Shown: positions 38,883-48,034, numbered from the stretch's first letter. The stretch: 64,000 nt of DNA from Komagataeibacter rhaeticus (GCF_003207855.1 NZ_NKTZ01000005.1:143168-207167); one strand, 5' to 3'. A program made the numbers and translations. The notes: a model not told the origin generated them from the letters alone.

Positions 38883-39668
38883 TCAGCCGCCCTCGGCCAC
38901 GCGAATGGCCTCATGAATGTTTTCGGGGGACAGGTTGGCACGCGCGAACTGCTCGGTACGCGGAAGCTGGATTTCCACATCCGAGATCACGCCGACCTCC
39001 AGCCTGCCACGCAGCACGCCATAATCAGTCACATGGCCGCCACGGCGCCCGTCCTCGGTCAGGAAGTGCAGGTGGTAGCCCGCCACGTTCACGCCCTGCA
39101 TGTAGCCCGGCGTACGGAAGCCCAGCATGGTGCCGGTGGCGGCGCCAAGCTGCATGGTGGGCTGGCGGGCCACCACTTCCAGCATGGGGGGGTAGGGCTT
39201 GCACTGGCAGAACACGGTACGCGTCTCGACCCGTTCGAACATGCCGGTAAACCGCACGGCGGCGAACAGGTTGGGATTGTTGACCAGACGGTCGACAATC
39301 GCCTCGAAGCCTTCCTTGTCCTGCGCGGTGTCGATCATGTATTCCTTCTCCGGGTTGAAGAAGGTGACGCAGGCGAACGGGGTCCTGAGATCGCCCGGCA
39401 CGCGGCCCGCCTGCCCGTCGGCACGGAACTGGTGGATCACGCTGTCATTGACGATCATCTCGCCATCCAGGCCGTTGAACGTGCCCAGTCCGAAATTGCC
39501 GTGCATCAGCAGTTCATCAAGCGTGGTCTCGCCATCATAGACCGCGTCCAGCAGCGCGGCCATGGTGGATGTCTGGTACAGGCGGTTCATGCGTGGGCGC
39601 ACGCCAGTCGAATCCGCAGCGCTGGACCGGGTGTCGACATCCCCTACCGAGTAGCATTTCAGCTTCAC
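38883..39668 (-). CDS. alsD: Alpha-acetolactate decarboxylase
   Basis: AlsD decarboxylates acetolactate to acetoin. The 261-residue protein shows the family zinc ligands in GYHLHFL and the following GGHVTDYGV, and LYQTSTMAALLDAVYDGETTLDELLMHGNFGLGTFNGLDGE near the start. GTG 39668 is chosen because AGGAG precedes it by about 9 nt; ATG 39686 (six more residues) lacks a visible site. It is the promoter-proximal gene of the als pair, with an inverted repeat in its upstream region and no LysR-type alsR gene next to it. Confidence 0.93.
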   Translation of the reverse strand: MKLKCYSVGDVDTRSSAADSTGVRPRMNRLYQTSTMAALLDAVYDGETTLDELLMHGNFGLGTFNGLDGEMIVNDSVIHQFRADGQAGRVPGDLRTPFACVTFFNPEKEYMIDTAQDKEGFEAIVDRLVNNPNLFAAVRFTGMFERVETRTVFCQCKPYPPMLEVVARQPTMQLGAATGTMLGFRTPGYMQGVNVAGYHLHFLTEDGRRGGHVTDYGVLRGRLEVGVISDVEIQLPRTEQFARANLSPENIHEAIRVAEGG

Positions 39669-39790
39669 GACCTCAGTCTCCTGCATCGGGTGGCGATGGC
39701 CTTGGCCGCACCGTCTCACCCGCTTATTTGTGATTGCAGGCCGATGGTGCGGCAGCGGTGTCCGTACGTCCAATATATATTAAGGCGTAT

Positions 39791-39813
39791 TTCCATATTG
39801 AAAATATATGGAA
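39791..39813. promoter_or_regulatory. Palindrome upstream of alsD, candidate operator
   Basis: TTCCATAT and ATATGGAA form an 8-bp perfect inverted repeat with a 7-nt spacer in an AT-rich divergent region between alsD (minus) and a small exported protein gene (plus). The size and symmetry suit a dimeric regulator site, such as a LysR-type protein. No regulator gene is adjacent. Confidence 0.5.
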
Positions 39814-39911
39814 TCAACCCCCATCAGGACAGGCGTGCAGGGCTGGTGCTTGCCCTCGGGCGCACGGGACTGCCATTGTGCCCACCACACGACAATTCAG
39901 GATGACCGGAT

Positions 39912-40313
39912 ATGAAACCATTCCACATGGCGCTTGCCGCCATCAGCCTGGGCGGGCTTGTCGCGGGCAGCAGCGCCGCCCGTGCCGAAAGCGACCCGAA
40001 GCCACCCTACGGCCCCGGCGCCTATACCGGCGCATGGACGGCGCTTGGCCTGAAGCCCGTCACCATTACCGCCAACAAGGCCCTTGGCCCCGCAGCCCGG
40101 CTTTACCTGCAGCTGCCGGATTCACTGGGCAAGATCACCGGCCTGACCGGGCGGACCATCGAATTGAAGGTACAGGACGGGACATCGCTGCGCTCGGTCA
40201 ATGACAGCCCGCGCACCGTCTTCCGCCTGACTTCCCCCAACGCCGCCGACCTGCAGATGCAGGGCGAGAAGCCGGGCCAGAAGCTGGACCTGCCCCTCAG
40301 CCGCGCGGACTGA
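39912..40313 (+). CDS. Small exported protein of unknown function
   Basis: I do not recognise this 133-residue protein. It has a Sec signal peptide (LAAISLGGLVAGSSAARAE) and a mature part of about 107 residues with KPPYGPGAYTGAWTALGLKPVTI, LYLQLPDSLGKITGLTG and a C-terminal DLPLSRAD. No Cys in the mature region and no membrane helix. It is divergent from alsD and stands alone before the cbpM gene, which runs the other way. Codon use looks native, so it is probably a real periplasmic protein. Confidence 0.65.
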   Translation: MKPFHMALAAISLGGLVAGSSAARAESDPKPPYGPGAYTGAWTALGLKPVTITANKALGPAARLYLQLPDSLGKITGLTGRTIELKVQDGTSLRSVNDSPRTVFRLTSPNAADLQMQGEKPGQKLDLPLSRAD

Positions 40314-40391
40314 ACACGCACGACGCGCCGGCCAGCCGGCATGAAGGGCATGGTACGGTCATGCGCGCCATGCCCCTTCCCGTCGGGCGGC

Positions 40392-40721
40392 TCAGTCGTG
40401 CATGCTGGCCAGCAGGGCGCGCACCCGGCTGCGCAGTTCGTTCTCACGCGGCACGCTGATCGCCTCCCGCAGGCGGCGCATCTGGCGGCGGGCGGCGTAA
40501 AGCTGGTCCAGCAGCGAGAGGACAACGGGCATCCCTTCGTCATTGACGCCCATGTCCTCGCGCAGTTCACGGATCAGCCGGGCCCGCGCCTCGTCAATCT
40601 CGCGGAACAGGTAGTGTCCGCGCGTGCCCTCGGGCCGAAGCCATTCACTGTCGATCCAGCCCTGCACGTCCTCCACCGGCACGTTGCCGATGCGGATGCA
40701 CAGGGTCTCGAGCGTGATCAT
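40392..40721 (-). CDS. cbpM: Chaperone modulator CbpM
   Basis: CbpM is a small MerR-like protein that binds the J domain of CbpA and blocks its stimulation of DnaK. The 109-residue protein fits: CIRIGNVPVEDVQGWIDSEWLRPEG resembles the winged-helix recognition part, followed by FREIDEARARLIRELREDMGVNDEGM and a helical tail. Its ATG overlaps the cbpA stop by 4 nt, the typical cbpA-cbpM arrangement, so the two should be made in step. Confidence 0.88.
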   Translation of the reverse strand: MITLETLCIRIGNVPVEDVQGWIDSEWLRPEGTRGHYLFREIDEARARLIRELREDMGVNDEGMPVVLSLLDQLYAARRQMRRLREAISVPRENELRSRVRALLASMHD

Positions 40722-41659
40722 GCCTTCTTCCCCCCCTGCTCCGTGGTGGCGCCCGGGGTCCAGTCCTTCAGGAAGGCCTCAAGCGCCGGGTCCACGGTGC
40801 CAATGGTCACCACCAGCCTGACATACAGGTTGCCCGCCTCATGCTTGCCATGGGCCTTGACCCCGCGCCCGCGCAGGCGCAGCACGCTGCCACTGTCGGA
40901 ATGGGGCGGGACATTCATCTTGACCGAGCCGGCCGGCGTGGGAATGGTTATGCTGCCACCCAGCACCGCCGTCTTCAGGTCCACCGGCAGCGACATGCGG
41001 ATGTCATTGCCCTCGCGGGTATAGGTCTCGTCCGGCGCCACGGTAATGGTGATCAGCGCGTCACCCGCCGGGCCGCCCTGATGGCCGGGATCACCCTTGC
41101 CACGCAGGCGCATGACCTGATCGTTCTCGATACCCGGCGGAATCTTTACATCCAGCTGCGCGCCGCCGGGCAGCGTGATGCGCGAGGTGCCCCCATTGAC
41201 GGATTCAAGGAAGCTCACGGTCAGCGCGTACTGCCGGTCGGCCCCCTTCTGCGGCCCCTGCGGCCGGCGGCGGAAGCCACCGCCAAAACCCGCGCCGCCG
41301 CCGCCCTGACCGAACATGGTGCCGAAGATGTCGCCCAGGTCATCTTCCGAAAACTGGCCGCCACCGTAATTGAAACCCTGCGGCCCCTCGGCATGGTCAC
41401 GGTAACCGTGCCCGCCGCCATAGAACCCCTTTTCCTGCCCGCTGGCGTCGATCTCGCCCCGGTCATAGCGGGCGCGCTGCGCCTCGTCGGACAGCAGGGC
41501 GTTGGCGGCACCCACGGCCTTGAAATTCTCCTCCGCCACCTTGTCACCCGGGTTAAGGTCGGGATGGTACTTCTTGGCCAGCTTGCGGTAGGCCTTGCGT
41601 ATCTCATCCTGACTGGCCGTGCGCTTCAGGCCGAGTACTTCGTATGGATCCTTGCTCAC
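40718..41659 (-). CDS. cbpA: DnaJ-class co-chaperone CbpA
   Basis: CbpA is a class-B J-domain protein that works with DnaK and also binds curved DNA. The 313-residue protein has the J domain at 1-70 with HPD at 32-34 (KKYHPDLNPG), a Gly/Phe-rich linker (GFYGGGHGYRDH, GQGGGGAGFGGGFRRR) and two C-terminal substrate-binding beta domains (GGTSRITLPGGAQLDVKIP and SITIPTPAGSVKMNVPPHS). No zinc-finger CxxCxGxG region, which separates it from DnaJ. It is followed by cbpM with a 4-nt overlap. Confidence 0.93.
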   Translation of the reverse strand: MSKDPYEVLGLKRTASQDEIRKAYRKLAKKYHPDLNPGDKVAEENFKAVGAANALLSDEAQRARYDRGEIDASGQEKGFYGGGHGYRDHAEGPQGFNYGGGQFSEDDLGDIFGTMFGQGGGGAGFGGGFRRRPQGPQKGADRQYALTVSFLESVNGGTSRITLPGGAQLDVKIPPGIENDQVMRLRGKGDPGHQGGPAGDALITITVAPDETYTREGNDIRMSLPVDLKTAVLGGSITIPTPAGSVKMNVPPHSDSGSVLRLRGRGVKAHGKHEAGNLYVRLVVTIGTVDPALEAFLKDWTPGATTEQGGKKA

Positions 41660-41888
41660 TTGAAAATCGTTCCTCCGTCAGGAATGGCCGGCCCGCTCTT
41701 GCCATGCCCGCCCTGCCCTTAACACCATGAATACGGCCCGGTGGCCACTCTTTCCTCAATAATGGGAAGTGGGAAGGGCAGGGTCAATGAAGGGGCCTGA
41801 AATCTTCAGCCCACGCATGGCAGGCAGGTGGAAATAACAAAACGGAGACTTCGGAATAACATTTTTTGTATTTTTATTTGATTGGAAA

Positions 41889-43703
41889 ATGAAGTATTCC
41901 CCCAAATCAATAGAAATACAAAAAGACACATTCCTGATGCATGCCGTTTTCATCACCCTTGCATTACTGACCGTAACGGGAATCAGCAGCCTGATCTCCC
42001 GCATTGGGCGCATTCCCGTGCCGCTGCCGCTGATCCAGATCGGCGTGGGGGCGATCGCGGCCCTGGCGGGGCTGGATATCGGCTTTGACCCCGACATGTT
42101 CCTGCTGCTGTTCATCCCGCCACTGCTCTATGCCGATGCCTACCGCATGCCGATGCGCGAGTTTGGCGAACTGCGCAACGTCATCATCATGATGGCGCTG
42201 GGGCTGGTGGTCTTTACCACGCTGGCATGCGGGTATTTCATCCACTGGCTGATCCCGCCCATCATGCTGCCCGCGGCCTTCGCGCTGGCTGCCGTCATGT
42301 CGCCCACCGATGCGGTCTCGGTCGGCAGCATGATCGAGGGCGGGCGGGCCCCCGCGCGCGTGGTGCACATCCTGCATGGCGAAGCGCTGCTGAACGACGC
42401 ATCGGGGCTGGTGTGCTTCAAATTCGCGGTAGCGGCGGCCATGACGGGGCTGTTCTCGTTCCAGCAGGCGCTGGGCAGCTTCATCTTCATGTCGGCGGGC
42501 GGCATCGTGATCGGCATCCTCTGCGCGTGGGCGGCCTGCCGGGCGGAGCATGTGCTGCTGACGCGCGGCTATGACGACCCGCCCACCCAGATCATCCTGG
42601 CCATGATGCTGCCCTTCGGCATCTACCTGATCGCGGACGCGGTGGAGTGCTCGGGCATCCTGGCCGCCGTGGCGGGCGGCATGACCGTGAAGTTCACCGG
42701 GGTGATGCACGAGGCCCGCACCGAAACCCGGCTCAAGGCCACCACCGTGTGGGACATGGTGAACTTCACCTTCAATGCCGTGATTTTCCTGCTACTGGGG
42801 CTGCAATTGCCGCAGCTGGTCAGCGGGGGGGCGGCGATCGCGCGGGCGGGCGGGATTTCGCCATGGTTCCTGATCCTGGCAATTCTGGGCATCCAGTTCA
42901 TGATGAGCCTGATCCGCTTCGTGTGGATCTGGGTCTCGATTTCCGCGCGGCGGCTGTTCGCCCGTTTCCGCCACCGCAAGACGGTCATCCCTTCCGTGCG
43001 CACCATCCTGCTCATGACGGTGGCGGGCACGCGCGGGGCGATTACGCTGGCGGCCGTGCTCTCGCTGCCGGTGGCGACACTGGCGGGGCCGGGGTTTCCG
43101 GGGCGCGACCTGCTGGTCACGCTGGCGACGGGGGTGATCATAAGCTCGCTGCTGCTGGCAAGCCTTGCCATTCCGCCCCTGCTGCACGGCATGAGCACGG
43201 GCGAGGACGATCCCTCCCTGCATGAACTGGACATGATGCGCATCGAACTGGCGCAGACCGCCATAGAGGCGCTGCATGCCGAACAGGCGGCCCTGGCGCA
43301 TCAGGAAATGGAGGCCCGGCCCGGCAATGAGGAAACGCTGGACCTGAAGCAGGAAGCCGTTGCCCGCCTGCTGCACGAATACCAGGACACGGTGCACAGG
43401 CTGGACAATTCCCGCGCGGCAGAAGCCAGCATCCGCGCCGCCGCCATACGCGAAAAACGCACGGAACTGGCGCTGCGCTTCCGTATCATCCGCCATATGC
43501 GCGAACGGCTGCACATGCGGGTGGTCCAGAAGCACATCAATGACGAGACCGAATGGACCATCAACCAGGAACTGGACTTCATCGAGCAGGAACTCCAGAT
43601 CGAGGCGCGCGCCCTGCCCCGTCCCGACAGTCCGCCACAGCCCGCGCCCGGCCCCGCCACCCAGTCCCGCGCCGAATGCATGGCTGAAGCTGTAACAGGC
43701 TGA
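41889..43703 (+). CDS. Na+/H+ antiporter, CPA1 (NhaP/NHE) family
   Basis: The 604-residue protein has about 12 membrane helices in the first 410 residues, with MSPTDAVSVGSMIEGG and LLNDASGLVCFKFAV as the CPA1 ion-binding signatures and AGTRGAITLAAVLSLP in the last third. The C-terminal 170 residues are cytoplasmic, charged and helical (coiled-coil-like), ending with a Pro-rich tail. It likely exchanges protons for Na+ or K+, useful for pH balance in an acid-producing bacterium. The start ATG 41889 follows an AT-rich leader; ATG 41937 (MHAVFITLALL) is an alternative. Confidence 0.9.
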   Translation: MKYSPKSIEIQKDTFLMHAVFITLALLTVTGISSLISRIGRIPVPLPLIQIGVGAIAALAGLDIGFDPDMFLLLFIPPLLYADAYRMPMREFGELRNVIIMMALGLVVFTTLACGYFIHWLIPPIMLPAAFALAAVMSPTDAVSVGSMIEGGRAPARVVHILHGEALLNDASGLVCFKFAVAAAMTGLFSFQQALGSFIFMSAGGIVIGILCAWAACRAEHVLLTRGYDDPPTQIILAMMLPFGIYLIADAVECSGILAAVAGGMTVKFTGVMHEARTETRLKATTVWDMVNFTFNAVIFLLLGLQLPQLVSGGAAIARAGGISPWFLILAILGIQFMMSLIRFVWIWVSISARRLFARFRHRKTVIPSVRTILLMTVAGTRGAITLAAVLSLPVATLAGPGFPGRDLLVTLATGVIISSLLLASLAIPPLLHGMSTGEDDPSLHELDMMRIELAQTAIEALHAEQAALAHQEMEARPGNEETLDLKQEAVARLLHEYQDTVHRLDNSRAAEASIRAAAIREKRTELALRFRIIRHMRERLHMRVVQKHINDETEWTINQELDFIEQELQIEARALPRPDSPPQPAPGPATQSRAECMAEAVTG

Positions 43704-43766
43704 CACAAAGGGGCGGTGGCCCCAACATGGGCCACATGTATCCGGGCACCATGAAGGAGGATTCCC

Positions 43767-44123
43767 ATGCCCCCCATCCGCACCCTGCTGGCCGGGCTGG
43801 GTCTGGCCATGCTCGCGGCCACCGGCGCCCAGGCCCGCTCCCACCATTTCAATGTGCCCGAGCACCGCCCCCATGCCAATTCACCCTACGGGCATGTCCG
43901 CAATTACGAGGCCACGATGGACGAACACGACCCCCGCTACGTGGCAGCCGAGCAGAAATGCGAGACAAAAGGCGCCATGGGCGCGATCACCAGCGCCAAC
44001 GGGGGCAGCGCGCAGATCTCGGCCGGGGGCAGCCATGTGCAGTTCTTCAGCCAGTGCATGGTGGAACTGGGCGCCTGGCAGACCCGTTACAGCAGCACTG
44101 TGGGCGGCAGCCTGAACCAGTAG
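43767..44123 (+). CDS. Small exported protein of unknown function
   Basis: I do not recognise this 118-residue protein. An excellent ribosome site (GAAGGAGGA) precedes the ATG. A signal peptide (LLAGLGLAMLAATGAQA) leads to a His-rich start of the mature part (RSHHFNVPEHRPHANSPYGH), and two Cys residues (EQKCETKG and FFSQCMVE) may form a disulfide. Small, His-rich and exported suggests metal binding, but that is a guess. It follows the antiporter by 63 nt on the same strand. Confidence 0.7.
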   Translation: MPPIRTLLAGLGLAMLAATGAQARSHHFNVPEHRPHANSPYGHVRNYEATMDEHDPRYVAAEQKCETKGAMGAITSANGGSAQISAGGSHVQFFSQCMVELGAWQTRYSSTVGGSLNQ

Positions 44124-44176
44124 CCCCCTGCCGCGAAAGCCGCCCATGCGCCGGTCCGCCCACAAGGAACCGGGGG

Positions 44177-44221
44177 AACACCACCTTTTTTCAAAAAGGC
44201 GGCATCCCGAAGTTTTTTACC
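44177..44221 (-). repeat. Intergenic hairpin repeat, copy C (partial, inverted)
   Basis: A shortened copy in reverse orientation relative to copies A and B. It keeps the stem CCACCTTTTT/AAAAAGGCGG and the following GCATCCCGAAG and TTTTTTACC segments, and lacks the second AAGCTT hairpin. It lies between the small exported protein and the aldo/keto reductase, which converge on it. Confidence 0.7.
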
Positions 44222-44252
44222 GTCCGCGCCGGTTCCTTTCCGGCCCATGCGT

Positions 44253-45251
44253 TCAGTGGCCCGGTGGCGCCATGAATTCCGGCCCGACGGGGTCAGGGAT
44301 GCAGCGGGTCAGGATGGCATCGATCTCACGCCGGTCTTCCGCACTGAGCTGCCAGCCGGTGGCATCCGCCACCGCCGCGATCTGGTCCGGGCGGCGCGCA
44401 CCCCACAGGGCAATGGTCGGCCCCTGGTCCAGCACCCAGCGAATCGCCAGCGCCAGCAGCGACTTGCCATGCCGTTCGCGCGCGAAGTCCTGCAGTTCCC
44501 GCACCGCCTGCAGGTAATGCGCAAAGCGGGGCGGCTGGAATTTGGGGTCGGCGCTGCGCAGGTCATCGGGGCCGAATTTCGTCTCCGCCGTCATCTTGCC
44601 CGACAGCAGCCCCCGGCACAGCGGCCCGTAGGCCAGGATGGCCAGGTCGTGCTGGCGGGCATAGGGCAGGATGTCGTGCTCCATCGCGCGTTCGAACAGG
44701 TTGTAGGGCGGCTGCACGGTGGACAGGGGGGCGAATTCCCGGAACGCCTCCATCTGCGCGATGGTGAAGTTGCTTACCCCCAGCGCCAGCACCTTGCCCT
44801 CACGCACCAGGTCTTCCAGCGTGCGGGCGGTTTCCTCCATCGGGATGGCGGAATCGGGCCAGTGCACCTGATACAGGTCGATGTAATCGGTGCGCAGGCG
44901 GCGCAGTGAATCCTCGATTTCCCGGCGGATGCGCGCCGCCGACGTATTGCGGAAAGGCTTGTGGTCCGCATTCCAGTCCAGCCCGACCTTGGTGGCAATC
45001 GCCACCCTGTCGCGCCGGCCGGCCACGGCCTGGCCCACGATTTCCTCCGAATGGCCAAAACCGTACACGGGCGCCGTATCGATCAGCGTGATGCCAAGAT
45101 CCAGCGCTTCATGAATGGTGGCAACGGCCTGCCGGTCATCCGGCCCGCCCCACATCCACCCGCCAATGGCCCATGTGCCAAGGGCGATACGCGAGACGGG
45201 ATGCCGGAGGCCACGGATGGTGGTGGTTTCCGTAACGGATGGCTGTGTCAT
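44253..45251 (-). CDS. Aldo/keto reductase
   Basis: A 332-residue NADPH-dependent aldo/keto reductase. The catalytic tetrad is visible: Asp and Tyr in LIDTAPVYGFGHSEEIVG, Lys in VAIATKVGLDW and His in YQVHWPDSAIPMEET. GVSNFTIAQMEAF and RWVLDQGPTIALWGARRPDQI are the other family signatures. ATG 45251 has AAGGGGAG upstream. The substrate cannot be told; many relatives reduce sugars, aldehydes or 2,5-diketogluconate. It is divergent from the DUF2272 lipoprotein gene. Confidence 0.9.
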   Translation of the reverse strand: MTQPSVTETTTIRGLRHPVSRIALGTWAIGGWMWGGPDDRQAVATIHEALDLGITLIDTAPVYGFGHSEEIVGQAVAGRRDRVAIATKVGLDWNADHKPFRNTSAARIRREIEDSLRRLRTDYIDLYQVHWPDSAIPMEETARTLEDLVREGKVLALGVSNFTIAQMEAFREFAPLSTVQPPYNLFERAMEHDILPYARQHDLAILAYGPLCRGLLSGKMTAETKFGPDDLRSADPKFQPPRFAHYLQAVRELQDFARERHGKSLLALAIRWVLDQGPTIALWGARRPDQIAAVADATGWQLSAEDRREIDAILTRCIPDPVGPEFMAPPGH

Positions 45252-45506
45252 GACTTCTCCCCTTAATTTCGTAACCGGTACGCGGGCATGGTGCGGGCCA
45301 CGCCGGGGGACATGCTGCCACGCCCCGCGCGCATGACCACCCGCGCTGGCCTGGCTGCTGGCCTGCATGCGGCTCAACCCCCGCCCTCCAACACGAACCC
45401 CGTGCAGGCGTTGCGTTTTTTCTGCCCGAACCGGGCGCCGCCCCCTTCCTTACGGCCGGTACGCGCCGTATGGAGGGAACACGCCGCCTGCAATGGAGTG
45501 CCGATT

Positions 45507-46400
45507 TTGCGCAAGATAGCCCTTCTCGTTCCCCTGGCCTGCCTTGCCGCCTGTGCCCACGGGCCGGACAACCATGCATCCCGCGCCACCACCCCGGTGG
45601 CGCAGTACGCCACGGGGGCGGGGCCGCTGGCAGTCAACACCCATGTGCCGGATTTCGCCACCCGTAATTACGAACCCTTTACCCGGCAGGATGTCGTGGC
45701 CATAGCGCTGCGCGAATGGCGGCTGTTCGGCCAGCCGGTCAATGATGACGACCCTGAACTGCGCCTTGAGCCCACCACCCCCGTAACCAAGCCCGAGCGC
45801 ACGCCCGGCCTGTGGCAGCGCGTGGGGGAATACTGGTGGATCGGTCAGGACCCGCAGGAGAGCGAGTCCTCGTGGGACGGCAAGCATGACGCGGATGGCC
45901 ACATAACCGATTTTGTCCATGATGGCCGCTATGCATGGTCGGCGGCGTTCATTTCCTATGTCATGCGGGTGGCCGGGGCGAATGACCGCTTTGCCTATTC
46001 CCCCAACCACGCCACCTACATCAATGCCGCGGCAAGCGGGAAGGAAAAGGGGGTAAAGGCACGCAATCCCGCCCGGTACGCGCCAAAGCTGGGCGACCTG
46101 ATCTGCGTGGGGCGCGGGGCCAGCAAGGCCGTGCGCTTCCGTGACCTGCCAACGGCGCAGGGCTTTCCCGCCCATTGCGGCTTCGTGGTGGCCGGCCCGC
46201 ATGATGATGCGCCTTTCGGCCACGAAATCAGCATCATCGGCGGCAACATAGATGACGCGGTGGCCCTGACCCATGTGCCGGTGGGGCCGGACGGGCGCCT
46301 GTCCGACCGCAGGGGCAACAGCCTGGATTCCCGCTATCCGTGGTGCGCGGTGCTCCAGGTGCGCTACGATGCGGACAGTGAACCGCAGACGGACCGCTAG
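45507..46400 (+). CDS. DUF2272 domain lipoprotein
   Basis: A 297-residue lipoprotein of a family known only by domain number (DUF2272). TTG 45507 is chosen: GGAG lies 8 nt before it and translation begins MRKIALLVPLACLAAC, a lipoprotein signal with Cys16. Upstream in-frame starts give a 73-residue non-signal extension. The domain has FTRQDVVAIALREWRLFGQP, RVGEYWWIGQDP, WSAAFISYVMRVAG and HCGFVVAGP, resembling amidase/CHAP-like proteins with a WS-A-F-I-S-Y motif but with Ala where a Cys nucleophile would be. Function unknown, probably envelope. Confidence 0.8.
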   Translation: MRKIALLVPLACLAACAHGPDNHASRATTPVAQYATGAGPLAVNTHVPDFATRNYEPFTRQDVVAIALREWRLFGQPVNDDDPELRLEPTTPVTKPERTPGLWQRVGEYWWIGQDPQESESSWDGKHDADGHITDFVHDGRYAWSAAFISYVMRVAGANDRFAYSPNHATYINAAASGKEKGVKARNPARYAPKLGDLICVGRGASKAVRFRDLPTAQGFPAHCGFVVAGPHDDAPFGHEISIIGGNIDDAVALTHVPVGPDGRLSDRRGNSLDSRYPWCAVLQVRYDADSEPQTDR

Positions 46401-46430
46401 CCGCCCGCGGGGCATTCCCACACGCTGGCG

Positions 46431-46844
46431 TCAGCCGCGCGTGCAGGGCAGCCCGGATGCCTGCCAGCCCGCCAGCCTGCCCCGGCCACCGGCGGCATCC
46501 GGCGGGCCTTCAAACCCGTCAGCCACATTGAAGACGTTGTGATAGCCCGCGTCATAGGCCGCGTGTGCCGCGGCCATGCTGCGCGCGCCGGAACGGCAGA
46601 TGAAATAGACCTCATCCGTCTTGCCAATGCCCGCCTGCTCCAGCGTCTTCACGAAATCGGGGTTGACCTGGCCCGCCGGCGGCAGCTGCCAGCTGTCCAG
46701 CACCAGCGCCCTGCCCGCACCCGACAGGTCGGGCACGCCGATATGTTCCCATTCCATGGGGGTACGCACATCAACCAGCCAGGCATTGGGGCGGCTGCTG
46801 ACGGCCTCCCATGTGGCGGTGGGCGAAATATCGTCAATCATCAC
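46431..46844 (-). CDS. Rhodanese-like sulfurtransferase
   Basis: A 137-residue single-domain rhodanese. AWLVDVRTPMEWEHIGVPDLSG and the active-site loop FICRSGARS, with the persulfide-forming Cys, are intact; DGFEGPPDA near the end is the typical closing motif. It could move sulfane sulfur, consistent with the divergent cysK next door that consumes sulfide, but a direct link is only inferred from position. The genes share a 133-nt divergent region. Confidence 0.88.
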   Translation of the reverse strand: MMIDDISPTATWEAVSSRPNAWLVDVRTPMEWEHIGVPDLSGAGRALVLDSWQLPPAGQVNPDFVKTLEQAGIGKTDEVYFICRSGARSMAAAHAAYDAGYHNVFNVADGFEGPPDAAGGRGRLAGWQASGLPCTRG

Positions 46845-46977
46845 TGGTTCCTTTCATCGGGAAAACCGGTTTAGGGATATGCCAAGCAATGCGCATTCCT
46901 GATAGTAGGGAATGCAACACACCCGGCATGGCCCCATGCCGCCTACTTCTGATCCAGACCAGCGAAGGTGCTGCCTT

Positions 46978-48000
46978 ATGGCCGAAAGTGCAAATCCCGC
47001 CTCCTCCCTCTCACCGGACATGCCGGCCGCGATCGGCCATACGCCCCTGATCCGCCTGCGACGGGCATCGGAAGCAACGGGATGCGATATTTACGGCAAG
47101 GCGGAATTCATGAACCCCGGCGGCTCGGTCAAGGACCGCGCGGCGCTTGCCATCATCGACGACGCCGAGCGGCGGGGCACGCTCAGGCCCGGCGGCACGA
47201 TCGTGGAAGGCACGGCGGGCAATACCGGAATCGGCCTGACACTGGTGGCCAATGCACGCGGCTACCGCTCCATCATCGTCATGCCCGAGACCCAGAGCCG
47301 GGAGAAGATCGACTTCCTGCGCATGATCGGCGCGGACCTGCGCCTGGTGCCGGCAAAGCCGTTCCGTGATCCGGGCAACTACGTGCATGTCTCGCGCCGC
47401 CTGGCGGAAGAGACGGGCGGCGTATGGGCCAACCAGTTCGACAACACCGCCAACCGCGAAGGCCACCGCCACACCACCGCCCCCGAAATCTGGGAACAGA
47501 CGGGCGGGAAAATCGATGCCTTCACCTGTTCATGCGGCACGGGCGGGACGCTGGCGGGCGTGACACTGGGGCTGGAGGATGCAGCCCGCAGGGCCGGTGT
47601 CGCCCGCCCGCGCATCGTGCTGGCCGATCCGGAAGGGTCGGGCCTGTATGGCTGGGTCAAGTCGGGCGACCTGTCGGTCAGCGGGTCCTCCATCACCGAA
47701 GGCATCGGCCAGTCCCGCGTGACCGGCAACCTGGAGGGACTGCATTTCGATGATGCCGTGCGCATCCCCGATGCGGAGGCGCTGGAGCAGATCTACAGCC
47801 TGCTGATTGACGAAGGGCTGTCCGTTGGCGGGTCGGCGGGCATCAACATTGCCGCCGCCATCCGGGTTGCCCGCGCCATGGGGCCGGGGCACCGCATTGT
47901 CACCATCCTGTGCGATGGCGGGGCGCGCTATCAGTCCAAGCTGTTCAACCCCGCCTTCCTGCGGGAACGGAACCTGCCGGTTCCCCGCTGGCTGGCCTGA
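46978..48000 (+). CDS. cysK: Cysteine synthase A (O-acetylserine sulfhydrylase)
   Basis: CysK makes cysteine from O-acetylserine and sulfide. The 340-residue PLP protein begins with a short polar tail, then IGHTPLIRLRRASEATGCDIYGKAEFMNPGGSVKDR, where the Lys in SVKDR binds PLP. EGTAGNTGIGL is the substrate loop and SCGTGGTLAGV binds phosphate. ATG 46978 has AAGGTG about 10 nt upstream and is preferred over ATG 46912. Some relatives are cystathionine beta-synthases, so activity should be tested, but no CBS domain is present. Confidence 0.9.
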   Translation: MAESANPASSLSPDMPAAIGHTPLIRLRRASEATGCDIYGKAEFMNPGGSVKDRAALAIIDDAERRGTLRPGGTIVEGTAGNTGIGLTLVANARGYRSIIVMPETQSREKIDFLRMIGADLRLVPAKPFRDPGNYVHVSRRLAEETGGVWANQFDNTANREGHRHTTAPEIWEQTGGKIDAFTCSCGTGGTLAGVTLGLEDAARRAGVARPRIVLADPEGSGLYGWVKSGDLSVSGSSITEGIGQSRVTGNLEGLHFDDAVRIPDAEALEQIYSLLIDEGLSVGGSAGINIAAAIRVARAMGPGHRIVTILCDGGARYQSKLFNPAFLRERNLPVPRWLA

Positions 48001-48034
48001 CGCCACACGCCGGATGCGACCGGATTGCAACGGA

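Noticed and set aside
41756..42115. Minus-strand 119-codon frame upstream of the antiporter
   Set aside because: It overlaps the antiporter start and has low-complexity sequence with no ribosome site.
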